A stretch of DNA of 28,158 bases from a virus: IMG/VR virus record IMGVR_UViG_3300031553_000511, positions 1-28,158 of that record; one strand, given 5' to 3'. The position numbers were made by a program, and so were the translations under genes. The notes under the pieces were generated by a model. It did not search any database. It had not been told where the DNA came from and was given only the letters and a program-made list of their open reading frames with translations. Below, one piece after another: positions 14,503 to 22,146 of the stretch (its first letter is position 1; each line of letters starts with the position of its first letter).

Positions 14503-15054
14503 TTAAGACCAAGTTATTTCCCAAGTGATGTAGTCGTAGCCACCTTCAAAGTAGTATGTTTTGGAATACTCATAGATTTGATGCCCGCTGAAAGTTCCTA
14601 TCAAGTGTGCTGGTTCTATATGTTCTCCGCCACCAGTTATATGCCATGTTATTGTGATGGTGACACTGTAAGCAGGGTCGCTTCCGAAGTTTATGAGTAT
14701 TCCTTTTACATCGTGGCTGTCTGTTCCAAATATGTTATTGTGATAAGTGGTTGTTAGCGATGCTGCGACATCAGGCGTAACTCCTCCCGGGTCTCCTTTA
14801 TCACCTTTTGGTCCCGTTGCTCCTGTATCTCCCTTGTCGCCTTTTAGTCCTGTTTCTCCTTGAGGACCCTGTTCACCTTGTATTCCTTGCTCACCTTGAG
14901 GTCCAGTGTCGCCTTTGACTCCTTGTGGTCCTTGTGGTCCAACCTTAACGATTGTGCTGGCGATACCGTAGCTTAGAAGTACGGAAGCGAGAAGAACCGC
15001 TATTAGGCCTATTGCGAAAGCTTTTGTGGATATCCCCACAGTTCCTTCACTCAT
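14503..15054 (-). CDS. Collagen-like surface protein with membrane anchor and beta-sandwich head
   Basis: From an ATG at 15054 behind GTGAT, the protein has a hydrophobic signal anchor ([20 protein letters not shown]), then 17 uninterrupted Gly-X-Y triplets (encoded 14785-14940; GPQ, GDK, GDT, GEQ types with charged X/Y), then a C-terminal beta-rich domain of about 90 residues ([36 protein letters not shown]). Collagen-like repeats form trimeric rods in phage fibres and in prokaryotic surface proteins. The anchor suggests display from the host membrane rather than a plain fibre, unless it is cleaved. Its own TATA box and terminator make it a separate transcription unit within the structural region. 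Confidence 0.85.
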   Translation of the reverse strand: MSEGTVGISTKAFAIGLIAVLLASVLLSYGIASTIVKVGPQGPQGVKGDTGPQGEQGIQGEQGPQGETGLKGDKGDTGATGPKGDKGDPGGVTPDVAASLTTTYHNNIFGTDSHDVKGILINFGSDPAYSVTITITWHITGGGEHIEPAHLIGTFSGHQIYEYSKTYYFEGGYDYITWEITWS

Positions 15055-15099
15055 TTTTATCACATCTGATTACTGTTAGGGATAATTAAACTATTAAAA

Positions 15100-15109
15100 C
15101 GTATATAGA
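15100..15109 (-). promoter_or_regulatory. TATA box of the collagen-like gene
   Basis: Minus-strand CTATATAC sits about 50 bases upstream of the ATG at 15054, predicting a leader of about 25 bases with a GATGTGAT ribosome site. A second AT-rich stretch lies closer to the gene but at poorer spacing. Confidence 0.5.
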
Positions 15110-15168
15110 AGATTCAGCTCTTGATAAAGAGAAGGGGAGTTTTTTATGGTTTATACGCAGGCTTCTAA

Positions 15169-15636
15169 CTATGGCGTTGAAGGCGGACCAGTTGCTGAAG
15201 TCTGCACTTTTTGACGATCCAGCCAGTCGGCATACTCGTTTGTTACAAACATCAGAATAGAAGCTCCGAAAACTATGCCTGCCACTTCTACAGGAGTCAA
15301 AGTAAGCCAACCTAGTCCATAAGCAATACCAGCTATAACGAATATGCCCAGTCCAAAGTATATACCGAAAGTAACGCCCACCAAGAACCCGTTTGCTATG
15401 CAGAACATTAAGCCATAGTTGTGCGACTCTTTCAGCCAGTTACCGTATTCCCAGCTAATGCCAGTCAAGATACCATTCCCGAACACGAGACCAGCGATTA
15501 CCGTTGGCGTCAGTGCAGCAGGAATGAAACCCAGACTATACGCATTTGAAGCCAGAACGAATATGGCAAAGCCGAAGAGTAAGCCAAGAGTTATGCCGTA
15601 GAGTAGGCCTTTCGTCAAGTTGAATTGTAATGGCAT
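15169..15636 (-). CDS. Four-helix membrane protein made of two tandem repeats
   Basis: Two internal repeats of about 65 residues align: GLLYGITLGLLFGFAIFVLAS..YSLGF with TPTVIAGLVFGNGILT..YGNWL, and GFLVGVTFGIYFGLGIFVIAG..YGLGW with TPVEVAGIVFGASILM..YADWL. Each gives two membrane helices, rich in glycine, with a conserved acidic/aromatic end (EYxxWL). I do not recognise a family; a holin-like pore, a superinfection-exclusion factor or an envelope-remodelling protein are all possible. A GAGGAGGTGA site precedes the ATG. It follows the portal gene by 60 bases. Confidence 0.7.
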   Translation of the reverse strand: MPLQFNLTKGLLYGITLGLLFGFAIFVLASNAYSLGFIPAALTPTVIAGLVFGNGILTGISWEYGNWLKESHNYGLMFCIANGFLVGVTFGIYFGLGIFVIAGIAYGLGWLTLTPVEVAGIVFGASILMFVTNEYADWLDRQKVQTSATGPPSTP

Positions 15637-15696
15637 TTTTGCTTATTCACCTCCTCTCACCCTTTCGGATGATACAAGTGAGCATGCACAGTTTCA

Positions 15697-16920
15697 TCAT
15701 GCAGTTTCTCCAGATTCAGCCCCATCACCTTCCTGTTCCCACAATTCCCATCCAAACTTAACCGCGTTTTTACGGAACTCTTCAGGGCGAATCAAGTTTA
15801 ATTCAGCAGCTTTTACAATGTCTGCTAAAACCACCTCGGGAGTTTCGGGAGTGCCCCAGTTAAGGCGAACCTGAGCCTCTGCAGGATCAAATTTCGCCTG
15901 ACGCAAAACAGGATTAAAAATGTCCCTTTCAACTTGACGCTTAACATAACGTTGAATAGGCTTAATCAGCATCTCTTGGAGCTCAAGCGCAGCATTAGCT
16001 GAAGCTTCAGTAAAGCCGGGCGTGCTGAAAAGACGCGGCAAAGGAGTTTCGCAACCGAGATAAAACTGGTTAAGAATATGCTCGATGTAAAATTCAAAAC
16101 GTGCCCTAGGGTCTATTGTGACAGGTTTGATGTCACCTTTCTTGTTGTAGAAAAGCCAAGCACCCTCTTCAGGACGCTTCTTAATAGCTCTCTCAAACTT
16201 CTTGATCGTATCTTCTTTCGCTCCTTCCAACAAAGCCAAAACATCAGGCCCTGCATACTTCTCAAAAATCTTAGGCAAAATCTTCTCAATCTTACTCTTC
16301 ATCCACGCGTAGGCAGGCCTTTTATCAGAATTAACTGTTAAAGTGTGCAACAAAACTTGGAGAATACCGATTCCGAAGCCCTCACTGCCAAGGTAGTTGA
16401 TTCGCCAATGAATCACAGCTTTCGGATCCAGTTCTCCGCCACCATAAGGACTGTTGCGAAGTTTATAACTTTCAATCCTATACGGAATTTTCAGATCTTC
16501 ACTAATGGAACTTTGCGTAATCTTTTCAACAGCGTCTATTGGAAGCCTATGCAAATCTGTAAGGGTCGCAGGAATAAGTCTAAGCCAAAAATCGTTCCCA
16601 CAGGCAATAAGCACACGTGCCATATCACAGAGCAAACCGTCCAAATTCACATCTGCATTAAACTTGTCCACAACTTCCTTAGCTTCCTTCGCCTTTTCAT
16701 ATTTCTCGTTAACTGTCGTGTAGAAGCCTATGCCCGCAGTAGCGCTGGCCAAAAGGTCAACACTAGCCTTACACGTAGGATCCCGCTCATACAACTTCAT
16801 CACATCAACAAGCGGAATATTTGGCCTAGTCTCAAAAACCGTTAAACCCTTAGGGCTCGCACTACCCGAAACACTCCGCCTAACAATAGCCTCATGAATC
16901 TTACGCAAAACACTTGACAT
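15697..16920 (-). CDS. Portal protein
   Basis: The 407-residue protein is a short HK97/SPP1-like portal. N-terminal residues PLVDVMKLYERDPTCKASVDLL (about 35-57) and ACGNDFWLRLIP (106-117) are the usual wing start. The core has VIHWRINYLGSEGFGIGIL (about 167-185), then the crown-side helix KKFERAIKKRPEEGAW, a stem/tunnel-loop region FEFYIEHILNQFYLGCETPLPRLF (about 290-313) with GFTEASANAAL, and C-terminal helix KRQVERDIFNPVLR. The portal ring is the vertex through which DNA is packaged by TerL and on which the adaptor docks. It shares TAATG with the upstream winged-helix gene. Confidence 0.9.
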   Translation of the reverse strand: MSSVLRKIHEAIVRRSVSGSASPKGLTVFETRPNIPLVDVMKLYERDPTCKASVDLLASATAGIGFYTTVNEKYEKAKEAKEVVDKFNADVNLDGLLCDMARVLIACGNDFWLRLIPATLTDLHRLPIDAVEKITQSSISEDLKIPYRIESYKLRNSPYGGGELDPKAVIHWRINYLGSEGFGIGILQVLLHTLTVNSDKRPAYAWMKSKIEKILPKIFEKYAGPDVLALLEGAKEDTIKKFERAIKKRPEEGAWLFYNKKGDIKPVTIDPRARFEFYIEHILNQFYLGCETPLPRLFSTPGFTEASANAALELQEMLIKPIQRYVKRQVERDIFNPVLRQAKFDPAEAQVRLNWGTPETPEVVLADIVKAAELNLIRPEEFRKNAVKFGWELWEQEGDGAESGETA

Positions 16921-17174
16921 TACAATCCCCCTAAAAACCGCATGCCCTTCTCAGTAATCCGATAAGGCGCAGTATGCTTAGTCGACGTCTTTTCAACATG
17001 CCCCTGCTGCTTCAAATAATTAAGAATGCTAGTGAAAGTCGCAGGAGTCCCACACTGCCTTAACGTTCTCGTATGCAAATCTCGCCTACGAAGAGCCTCT
17101 TTACTGAGCTCCGCTAACACAACCTTCGCAAGACCCGGATCAATCCTCTTCGTCCTACGCTTCAACCATCTCAA
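16920..17174 (-). CDS. Small winged-helix DNA-binding protein in the head operon
   Basis: The 84 residues read as a wHTH: LAKVVLAELSKEALRRRDL, GTPATFTSILNYLKQQGHV (turn and recognition helix, about 42-60), then a wing HTAPYRITEKGMRFL. The basic N-terminus (RWLKRRTKRID) could contact DNA. It starts at TTG (17174, or TTG 17165 with a better GAGGT spacing), overlapping the zinc-ribbon gene by 20 bases. Placement between capsid and portal genes suggests a late regulator or a DNA-contacting head protein. Function unproven. Confidence 0.7.
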   Translation of the reverse strand: MRWLKRRTKRIDPGLAKVVLAELSKEALRRRDLHTRTLRQCGTPATFTSILNYLKQQGHVEKTSTKHTAPYRITEKGMRFLGGL

Positions 17175-17415
17175 CCTCAGCAGGTTTTAAAGTACTAAAA
17201 AAGGGAGGAGAACAGCTATTGCAAACCCTGAGAATCTTCAAGTCACGCTTGCCATCCATACCATACGTGTTCGGTGCAAGATCCGGAGTATACGGCTCCA
17301 TCAGAGCTCCGCATGTCGGACAGTATTTCCAGCAGTCACAAACGACAATGTCGCCCTTGCGATGTGAATAGTGTGTTTTTCCGCAGTTAGGACATTTTCC
17401 TTCAAATTTTGGCAA
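17155..17415 (-). CDS. Zinc-ribbon-like protein of the head operon
   Basis: The 86 residues contain eight cysteines in pairs: CPNC (8-11), CDCWKYCPTC (26-35) and CNSC (65-68), enough for two zinc sites. The tail is acidic. It resembles small archaeal zinc-ribbon proteins, which often mediate nucleic-acid or protein contact. Its stop overlaps the winged-helix gene, and it lies 20 bases after the major capsid gene. It may serve as a late-gene regulator or capsid accessory; nothing in the sequence decides. Confidence 0.75.
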   Translation of the reverse strand: MPKFEGKCPNCGKTHYSHRKGDIVVCDCWKYCPTCGALMEPYTPDLAPNTYGMDGKRDLKILRVCNSCSPPFFSTLKPAEVEMVEA

Positions 17416-17435
17416 TCTATTCTAACCTGGACGGC

Positions 17436-18401
17436 TTAAGTCAAAGTAGTCTTTATTCCAGTCATTTTCGCAACTGCACTAGCTCGTAGGACACCTAAGC
17501 CAAACCGTGTTGTAGCTCGAACGCCGAATTTGCCTGACCGTTTTTCTTCCCAGTCTTCAGCAGTTACATCTCTCCGTAACAACATCATTGCTGCCACGCG
17601 AGTATCAATCGCATAAGCGGTTCCATTAGTCACTAAAGTGCTGGCTTGAACGTTCATGCCTAGAACCCGTGTAACAATTCCCTGCTCAATGTTTGTCTGT
17701 GCACTAGGCAAATACTGAGCATGAATAAACTTGTCATCATTCAACAGTTGATGCAGCTGCATCTCATTGACCACTAAGACTGTTGGATGCCAATTCTCGC
17801 CGCGAACTTGATAATGAAGCTTAAGTATAGCAGCCCAATCCATAACCGCACTGCCCTGAGCAATTACTGCACCACCAGCCAAATCACCTGCAGCTATCGC
17901 CCCGTAAAGATCCAGTATTTTCGTTGTCTCCTTTTCACCTAAGGCCCTGCCGACTTTTTCAACCTCGTTATCCATGACGTTCCATGTGGCATCTTCAACA
18001 AACTCCCTAGTCCATTCCTCGCTAGATTCAGCAAGTTCTCCCGTCGAAATGTCAACTGTACTATGCTTTTTACCGCTAAGCCTTGTAGCAGCACCTTCGG
18101 CGTAAAGGTAAGCAACACCTTTCACGTCCAATGGAAAACGTTCCATAGTCTCGGTTGTCGGTCTAACGTTGATTATGTTCCTGCCAATAAGCTCCGGATA
18201 AGCAGCTTCAACAAGCGTATCATGCATACGCCCAAGGGCGCCAACCATGTCACTGAACAAGCCTTCTCTAACGCCGATCTCCGCGTAACGCTTGAAAAAC
18301 GGATGCACAGCTGCTTTTTGCTTAAGGCTCTCGTAGAACTGCTTGTGCTCATTGTCTTTCTCCATTAAACTCTCAAAAAGTTTAGGCTTCATTGTTATCA
18401 C
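17436..18401 (-). CDS. Major capsid protein (HK97 fold)
   Basis: The 321-residue protein carries the HK97-fold features of archaeal and phage capsids: an N-arm FESLMEKDNEHKQFYESL, an E-loop/spine region LVEAAYPELIGRNIINVRPTTETM (about 62-85; ERFPLDVKG follows), the long helix with WTREFVEDATWNVMDNEV, the P-domain core TVLVVNEMQLHQLLND and a C-terminal MMLLRRDVTAEDWEEKRSGKFG strand set. It follows a decoration-protein gene (GTGA overlap at the start) and precedes the zinc-ribbon, winged-helix and portal genes. The first codon may be GTG 18401 or ATG 18392. Confidence 0.9.
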   Translation of the reverse strand: MITMKPKLFESLMEKDNEHKQFYESLKQKAAVHPFFKRYAEIGVREGLFSDMVGALGRMHDTLVEAAYPELIGRNIINVRPTTETMERFPLDVKGVAYLYAEGAATRLSGKKHSTVDISTGELAESSEEWTREFVEDATWNVMDNEVEKVGRALGEKETTKILDLYGAIAAGDLAGGAVIAQGSAVMDWAAILKLHYQVRGENWHPTVLVVNEMQLHQLLNDDKFIHAQYLPSAQTNIEQGIVTRVLGMNVQASTLVTNGTAYAIDTRVAAMMLLRRDVTAEDWEEKRSGKFGVRATTRFGLGVLRASAVAKMTGIKTTLT

Positions 18402-18835
18402 TTCCCAACCGAAATAAACAGTAGATCATCCGGAGCCGTTGTGGTTTCCAATGCTATTCCAAGCTTGCGATTGTAATAAATCGTATACGAGGCTGAGCCG
18501 CTTTCGTCAACCGCTTGATCCGACAGTTCAAGAACTCTTTTGCTCGAGTCTGCACCCTTAACAGCCTTTCCACATGCAATAGCTCCTCCAGCCTTCACTT
18601 TAACCCGGCCACGCGTTAGAACCGGACATTTTTTGCCTGATGCTAAAGTAACGGTTTTTACAGCTACGCCTATGCAATCTTGAGCAGACCCAGCCGGGCT
18701 AACTGTGTCATCTGCAGATAAGTAAACAGGATCGCCTTTCGTGACGTCCGCTCCTATATCAAAAGGTTCTATAAGAGCCTCTGGATCGTCTGTTTCACCT
18801 ATAGCCATCCAGTCTTTGCCAGTTTTATCAGCCAT
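18398..18835 (-). CDS. Capsid decoration/stabilisation protein (DUF2190-like)
   Basis: The protein has a beta-barrel pattern of DUF2190-type head decoration proteins: ADVTKGDPVYLSADDTVSPAG (about 30-50), CIGVAVKTVTLASGKKCPVL, then TRGRVKVKAGGAIACGKAVKG (about 77-97). The next part has LGIALETTTAPDDLLFISVGK. Family members coat the capsid and resist internal pressure. I chose ATG 18835, preceded by GGAG at good spacing, over a GTG at 18844. It shares GTGA with the capsid gene, so the two are coupled. Confidence 0.8.
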   Translation of the reverse strand: MADKTGKDWMAIGETDDPEALIEPFDIGADVTKGDPVYLSADDTVSPAGSAQDCIGVAVKTVTLASGKKCPVLTRGRVKVKAGGAIACGKAVKGADSSKRVLELSDQAVDESGSASYTIYYNRKLGIALETTTAPDDLLFISVGK

Positions 18836-18878
18836 AAATATCACTCCAAAATCTATTTAGTTTTCAGTGAGTTCGTCC

Positions 18879-19124
18879 TCACTTACTCCCTGCCACATTA
18901 AGTGACTGTGATTCACCTTTCGAAGTAGATTCAGCCTCGAGTTTTTCAACAGTCTTTTCAGGCGAAGGAGTTTCGGCAACCTTCTCTTTAGTTTTCCTTC
19001 GCGCACGCCTTGGCCTTTCACTCCTCACTGCATGCAGAAAAGCTTCAGCAATCTCATCCATCTGTCCAGGACTTAAAGGCGGACTATACTTCGCCAAAAT
19101 GCCTTTAACCGTGTCTTTATCCAC
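18879..19124 (-). CDS. Small charged head-module protein
   Basis: The 81 residues start with MDKDTVKGILAKYSPPL and contain a short helix DEIAEAFLHAVRS, a basic patch RPRRARRKTKEK, then a disordered acidic tail. I recognise no family. It overlaps the protease gene's stop by 8 bases and so follows it closely. The patch may contact DNA or scaffold. Low complexity limits further inference. Confidence 0.6.
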   Translation of the reverse strand: MDKDTVKGILAKYSPPLSPGQMDEIAEAFLHAVRSERPRRARRKTKEKVAETPSPEKTVEKLEAESTSKGESQSLNVAGSK

Positions 19125-20958
19125 TTTTCAACATCTCCTTAAGCTGCAAGATTGCTCCACGAATCGCTTGACACTCCCGCTGCATTCCCATGCTACTTCG
19201 TTCAACCATTGGGCTCGGCAAAAGACCTTCAATAATTTTTATCGCTTCCGTCACTTTGATAGTGGGCTCCTTCGAATTTTTCAGAAGACTCTCACTAAGA
19301 TTGCCTGGTGCTCCACCATGGGCCTTCTCAAGCTTGCCAACACGAGCGAATAACTCTGTAACTTTCGCTTCCAGCAGCCCTTCTTTATTTGAGGATCCTT
19401 GACCTGACGGCTCAACACCACAAACATCACTAGTAATCTGATCGTCCGAATGCGCCCCATTCCACGTTTTAACAGCTGCACACAACTTCTTTTTCGCAGC
19501 AGCCTTAGCCTCATCACTCAAATCCGTTTGAGCCAGCCTACCCAAAGCATTATTCAAATGTGCCTTGTTGATGTTACCCTCAGCATCCTTGAAAGGCAAA
19601 TGACGCAAACTACGAGGCTTAGTTTTACCATCCTCATCTTTCTCTCCGCCCTCTTCAATGAACGCAAAACTGCTGTCCGGAAGATTATTAATGTACTCTG
19701 TATCCCACTCAGCCTCCTTCAATTTCACTTCAAGAACTACTTGGTATCCTTCGCCCAGCGTTGCCCCAACTTGCGCAGTAATCACTGCAGCCAAAGCTGT
19801 TTCGAGAGCGTTGATCTCCGCCCAAATAGTTTCTGATTCCGCATTCAATGTTGCCCTTTGTTCATCTGTCAATTCAGCTTCCGGATAAAGCTGCGCCATA
19901 ATGTCCGCATTTTTCTTACTCAGATCGGCAATTTTCGCTTTTATCTGATCAACTGTAAGATTTTGTCCATCATTTCCGTTGTTTCCTTGACCATTTTGCT
20001 CGTTTATTTTTTGTCCCCTTTCAGGAAGCAGCTTGAATAATTCGTCACCAAGTATGTCATAGAGTTTCTGGAATGCGTCCGCATCTATACCGAAATGGGC
20101 CATGAAACGCTCTTTGTCTGTTTTAGGCTCTCCTCCATTCTGTTCCTTTATTTTTGGTTTTTTCTTCATGTTTCCACGCTCTTTCAGCGGCGCCTTACTA
20201 ACAGCAGAAACGCCTGCTGGAGCCATATAACCAGGATATACTCGTGAAACTGACTCCATCAACAACTCTATCATAGCGTTAGGGTCGCCAGGAGTCATCT
20301 GTTGTAAAATGCTTAAACCCGGGTCTCCAAACTCAAACCCATAAGGCGCAATTCCTATTTCCCCATCAACTTCAACAACCTTTATGCCGCCTTGGCCAGG
20401 AATAAGCCAATCAATGCTAACACTTACGGGACATCCGCCTTGAATTAACTCATAAAGGTAATCATCAATTTGCGCCCAAAACTCAACCGCTTCCACTTCT
20501 GTATTCCATTTCGCATCTGTGATTACGTTTACACTTGGATTAACGGCCACATCGCTATGGTCAATATCAAAATGCTTATCTTTAAGCGTTGGAGCCGCTT
20601 TAATCAATTCCTCTTTAACCGCGGAATAAACACGTGGCGGTTCACCCGGATGATGTGTAATAATGGGGTGTAACGCGAAACCATGAGCCTTATAAACTCC
20701 TTCCGCAACTCCCTCAGTTATTATCAGGCTATCAACTAAAAATGTGAATTTTCCCTCTTCTGCCTTCTTAGGCATCGGTTTCGTGTAATCTAAACCTTTT
20801 TCTTTGCACGTAGCATAAAAAACACTCAAAGCTTTCTTACACGTCTTATTCGCGTAACCCTCAACCTCTTGATCTTTCTTTGTATCATCCGTCTCTCCGT
20901 CACAATACTGTCCAGTCATCGAATCAAGCATCGAATGAAAGTCCTTGTGAACAGGCAA
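19117..20958 (-). CDS. Prohead protease fused to scaffold region
   Basis: Residues about 70-220 are an HK97-type prohead serine protease domain: the segment FTFLVDSLIITEG, histidine in DIDHS (134) and serine within PVSVSID (179-181), then GIAPYGFEFGDPG. Residues about 260-410 are charged, helical and low in complexity (AKIADLSKKNADIM; ETIWAEINALE), fitting a scaffold. Residues 412-500 carry a known phage-associated domain: EAEWDTEYINNLPDSSFA, PRSLRHLPFKDAEGNINK and AHLNNALGRLAQTDLS. A C-terminal helical part follows. The gene starts at a TTG 3 residues after an in-frame stop region, so the first codon is uncertain. An internal ATG at 20169 (residue 264) could yield a scaffold-only form. Confidence 0.8.
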   Translation of the reverse strand: MPVHKDFHSMLDSMTGQYCDGETDDTKKDQEVEGYANKTCKKALSVFYATCKEKGLDYTKPMPKKAEEGKFTFLVDSLIITEGVAEGVYKAHGFALHPIITHHPGEPPRVYSAVKEELIKAAPTLKDKHFDIDHSDVAVNPSVNVITDAKWNTEVEAVEFWAQIDDYLYELIQGGCPVSVSIDWLIPGQGGIKVVEVDGEIGIAPYGFEFGDPGLSILQQMTPGDPNAMIELLMESVSRVYPGYMAPAGVSAVSKAPLKERGNMKKKPKIKEQNGGEPKTDKERFMAHFGIDADAFQKLYDILGDELFKLLPERGQKINEQNGQGNNGNDGQNLTVDQIKAKIADLSKKNADIMAQLYPEAELTDEQRATLNAESETIWAEINALETALAAVITAQVGATLGEGYQVVLEVKLKEAEWDTEYINNLPDSSFAFIEEGGEKDEDGKTKPRSLRHLPFKDAEGNINKAHLNNALGRLAQTDLSDEAKAAAKKKLCAAVKTWNGAHSDDQITSDVCGVEPSGQGSSNKEGLLEAKVTELFARVGKLEKAHGGAPGNLSESLLKNSKEPTIKVTEAIKIIEGLLPSPMVERSSMGMQRECQAIRGAILQLKEMLKSG

Positions 20959-21141
20959 CAGGCTCAGACCTTAATTTTTGGTCAGCCGAGAAAAACAGCA
21001 AGCCCCTAGTAGCTGAGGAGGGAAGGAGCCTACTATTTTCCTCAGCTACCGAGTACAAACAGTACTTTAGTGAGATTCAAGATAAAAGATTTACTATAAG
21101 CTGAAAAAGCTCGCGGGTTCAAATCCCGCACAAATTTTTTT
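20959..21141. other. Structured gene-free stretch upstream of the head operon
   Basis: No plausible gene is present in these 183 bases. It contains a perfect 11-bp stem GTAGCTGAGGA/TCCTCAGCTAC (21009-21049) with a 19-base loop, a small hairpin AGTAC-AAACA-GTACT (21052-21066), and a tRNA T-arm-like hairpin followed by nine T (21113-21143). On the minus strand a TATA-like CTTATAGTAAATC (21088-21100) could start transcription near 21070, giving the protease gene a structured leader of about 110 bases. On the plus strand the same stretch would read as a small RNA with a T-run terminator. Confidence 0.5.
21009..21049. other. Long perfect hairpin (11-bp stem)
   Basis: Inverted repeat GTAGCTGAGGA (21009-21019) and TCCTCAGCTAC (21039-21049). 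Strand is undetermined; the minus-strand form would lie in the leader of the protease gene. An 11-bp perfect stem by chance in 183 bases is unlikely. Confidence 0.6.
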
Positions 21142-21143
21142 TT
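21113..21143 (+). terminator. T-arm-like hairpin with nine-T tail (plus-strand terminator or tRNA 3'-end remnant)
   Basis: Stem GCGGG/CCCGC (21113-21129) encloses TTCAAAT, then ACAAA and nine T. It reads as a simple stem plus T-run terminator on the plus strand, and equally as the T-arm end of a tRNA gene. I could not fit the rest of a tRNA (no acceptor or anticodon stem). The T run itself overlaps the stop codon of the next minus-strand gene. Confidence 0.45.
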
Positions 21144-21390
21144 ACGTCCCCAAAAAGTATTTCTTAAACCATTTACGAAGTCGTGCTTCATCTGGCTGAA
21201 ACATTGGGTGTCCTACGTTACAAAGTACGTCCCAAGGAAATTCTTTTCGAGCCTCATCAACAGTTCTATATAAGTCTTCCACATCAATTATCATTAATCC
21301 AGCTTTGTATTTAGTAGCATTAACAAGATATGGTCGCCCCATTGGAAGTTTCTTACCTTTTTCTTTTATTCGTTTTTGAAATTCTCCCAT
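21142..21390 (-). CDS. Small conserved-looking protein, unknown
   Basis: From the ATG at 21390 (after GGAG nine bases upstream) it is 82 residues: a basic start MGEFQKRIKEKGKK, YLVNATKYKAGLMIIDVEDLY, then TVDEARKEFPWDVLCNVGH and a C-terminal RLRKWFKKYFLG helix. I do not recognise a family, though similar DEARKEFP/WFKKYFG-like small proteins recur in archaeal mobile elements as I remember them. The longer form starting at 21414 would add eight residues. It sits between the winged-helix genes and the structural operon. Confidence 0.6.
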   Translation of the reverse strand: MGEFQKRIKEKGKKLPMGRPYLVNATKYKAGLMIIDVEDLYRTVDEARKEFPWDVLCNVGHPMFQPDEARLRKWFKKYFLGT

Positions 21391-21431
21391 GTTATTCATC
21401 TCCTTCGTTTCCAAACCAATTTCCTTCTAGA

Positions 21432-21914
21432 TTATTTACTATTAGCACGGTAAGATAAAACAGTTTCAATCTCATCCATCTTAGCACTCCAATTGTGAAG
21501 CATAAAATCGCTCAAAGCCCAATTACGACCAACCTTATCTGCTACTCGTTCACCAATCTCATTCATCATCCGCTTGTTCATACGGTTGATCCTACGAGTA
21601 ATGTGATGATATTTTAAACCGTAACGCCGCACCTTCAAAAAGATCTCTCTAGGAGACAACCCGGCGGGTCCGCACTCGTGCAGCACATCTAAAATCATCT
21701 CGTCTCGGCTGTCACGACAAACCATGCGTATTAAATACGCAGACTCAAAATTCATCATGTAACTTAGGCCGCGACTAAGCCCTGTTACGACACGTCGAAT
21801 CTCCTTAAGCTCCTTAGTATTACGGTCAATAAGCATCCGCATCCACTTGTACTTACCATACTTTTCCTCTGAACTACGATCTTTTTTAACATTCTTTTTC
21901 GTTTCAGCTGTCAA
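21432..21914 (-). CDS. Winged-helix DNA-binding protein, unknown role
   Basis: The 160-residue protein has a charged N-terminal helix region (SSEEKYGKYKWMRMLID; KELKEIRRVVTGLSRGL) and a C-terminal wHTH (about 72-138): DEMILDVLHECGPAGLSPRE, VRRYGLKYHHITRRINRM as recognition helix, and a wing WALSDFMLHNW. The start is TTG behind a GGGAGGGATC sequence. It may act as an early/late switch, since it is the gene before the virion cluster. No family recognised. Confidence 0.65.
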   Translation of the reverse strand: MTAETKKNVKKDRSSEEKYGKYKWMRMLIDRNTKELKEIRRVVTGLSRGLSYMMNFESAYLIRMVCRDSRDEMILDVLHECGPAGLSPREIFLKVRRYGLKYHHITRRINRMNKRMMNEIGERVADKVGRNWALSDFMLHNWSAKMDEIETVLSYRANSK

Positions 21915-22146
21915 AACTTCAAAGATCCCTCCCCCAGCAATGTATGAAATGTGGCAAATGTAGAGCCATTAGCCTAGACCAAACAGCATCACAAATATGC
22001 AGTCTTAAGAAACCCTTAGAAAACAACGCTTTCAACAAAACAACCAAAATTTAAGCCTCCCAAAACAACATACAAAACCACATTTAACATGAAAACATTC
22101 CAAAACACGAAGAGCCTCTTCGTAAAAACCAGCTGCTTCGTAAACC
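21915..22146. other. Gene-free stretch between two DNA-binding proteins
   Basis: I see no convincing gene in these 232 bases. The plus strand is strikingly A/C-rich, the same strand bias as the neighbouring minus-strand gene. A plus-strand frame of 36 codons at 21944-22054 has MKCGKC at its start but no ribosome site. A hairpin (22107-22123) closes the upstream gene's end. Confidence 0.4.
22107..22123 (-). terminator. Hairpin after the winged-helix gene
   Basis: Perfect palindrome ACGAAGAG-C-CTCTTCGT lies 24 bases past the stop of the gene at 22147. In the minus direction it is followed by GTTTTGGAATGTTTTC, a T-rich stretch, so it probably ends that transcript, though the T run is broken. 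Confidence 0.45.

Noticed and set aside
20970-21140. Complete tRNA gene ending at the T-arm near 21129
   Set aside because: No matching acceptor stem, D-arm or anticodon arm could be found within 90 bases upstream; only the T-arm is present.
21944-22054. Plus-strand 36-codon frame with MKCGKC start
   Set aside because: No ribosome site or promoter, opposite to all neighbours, no other supporting features; A/C-rich strand bias gives such frames readily.
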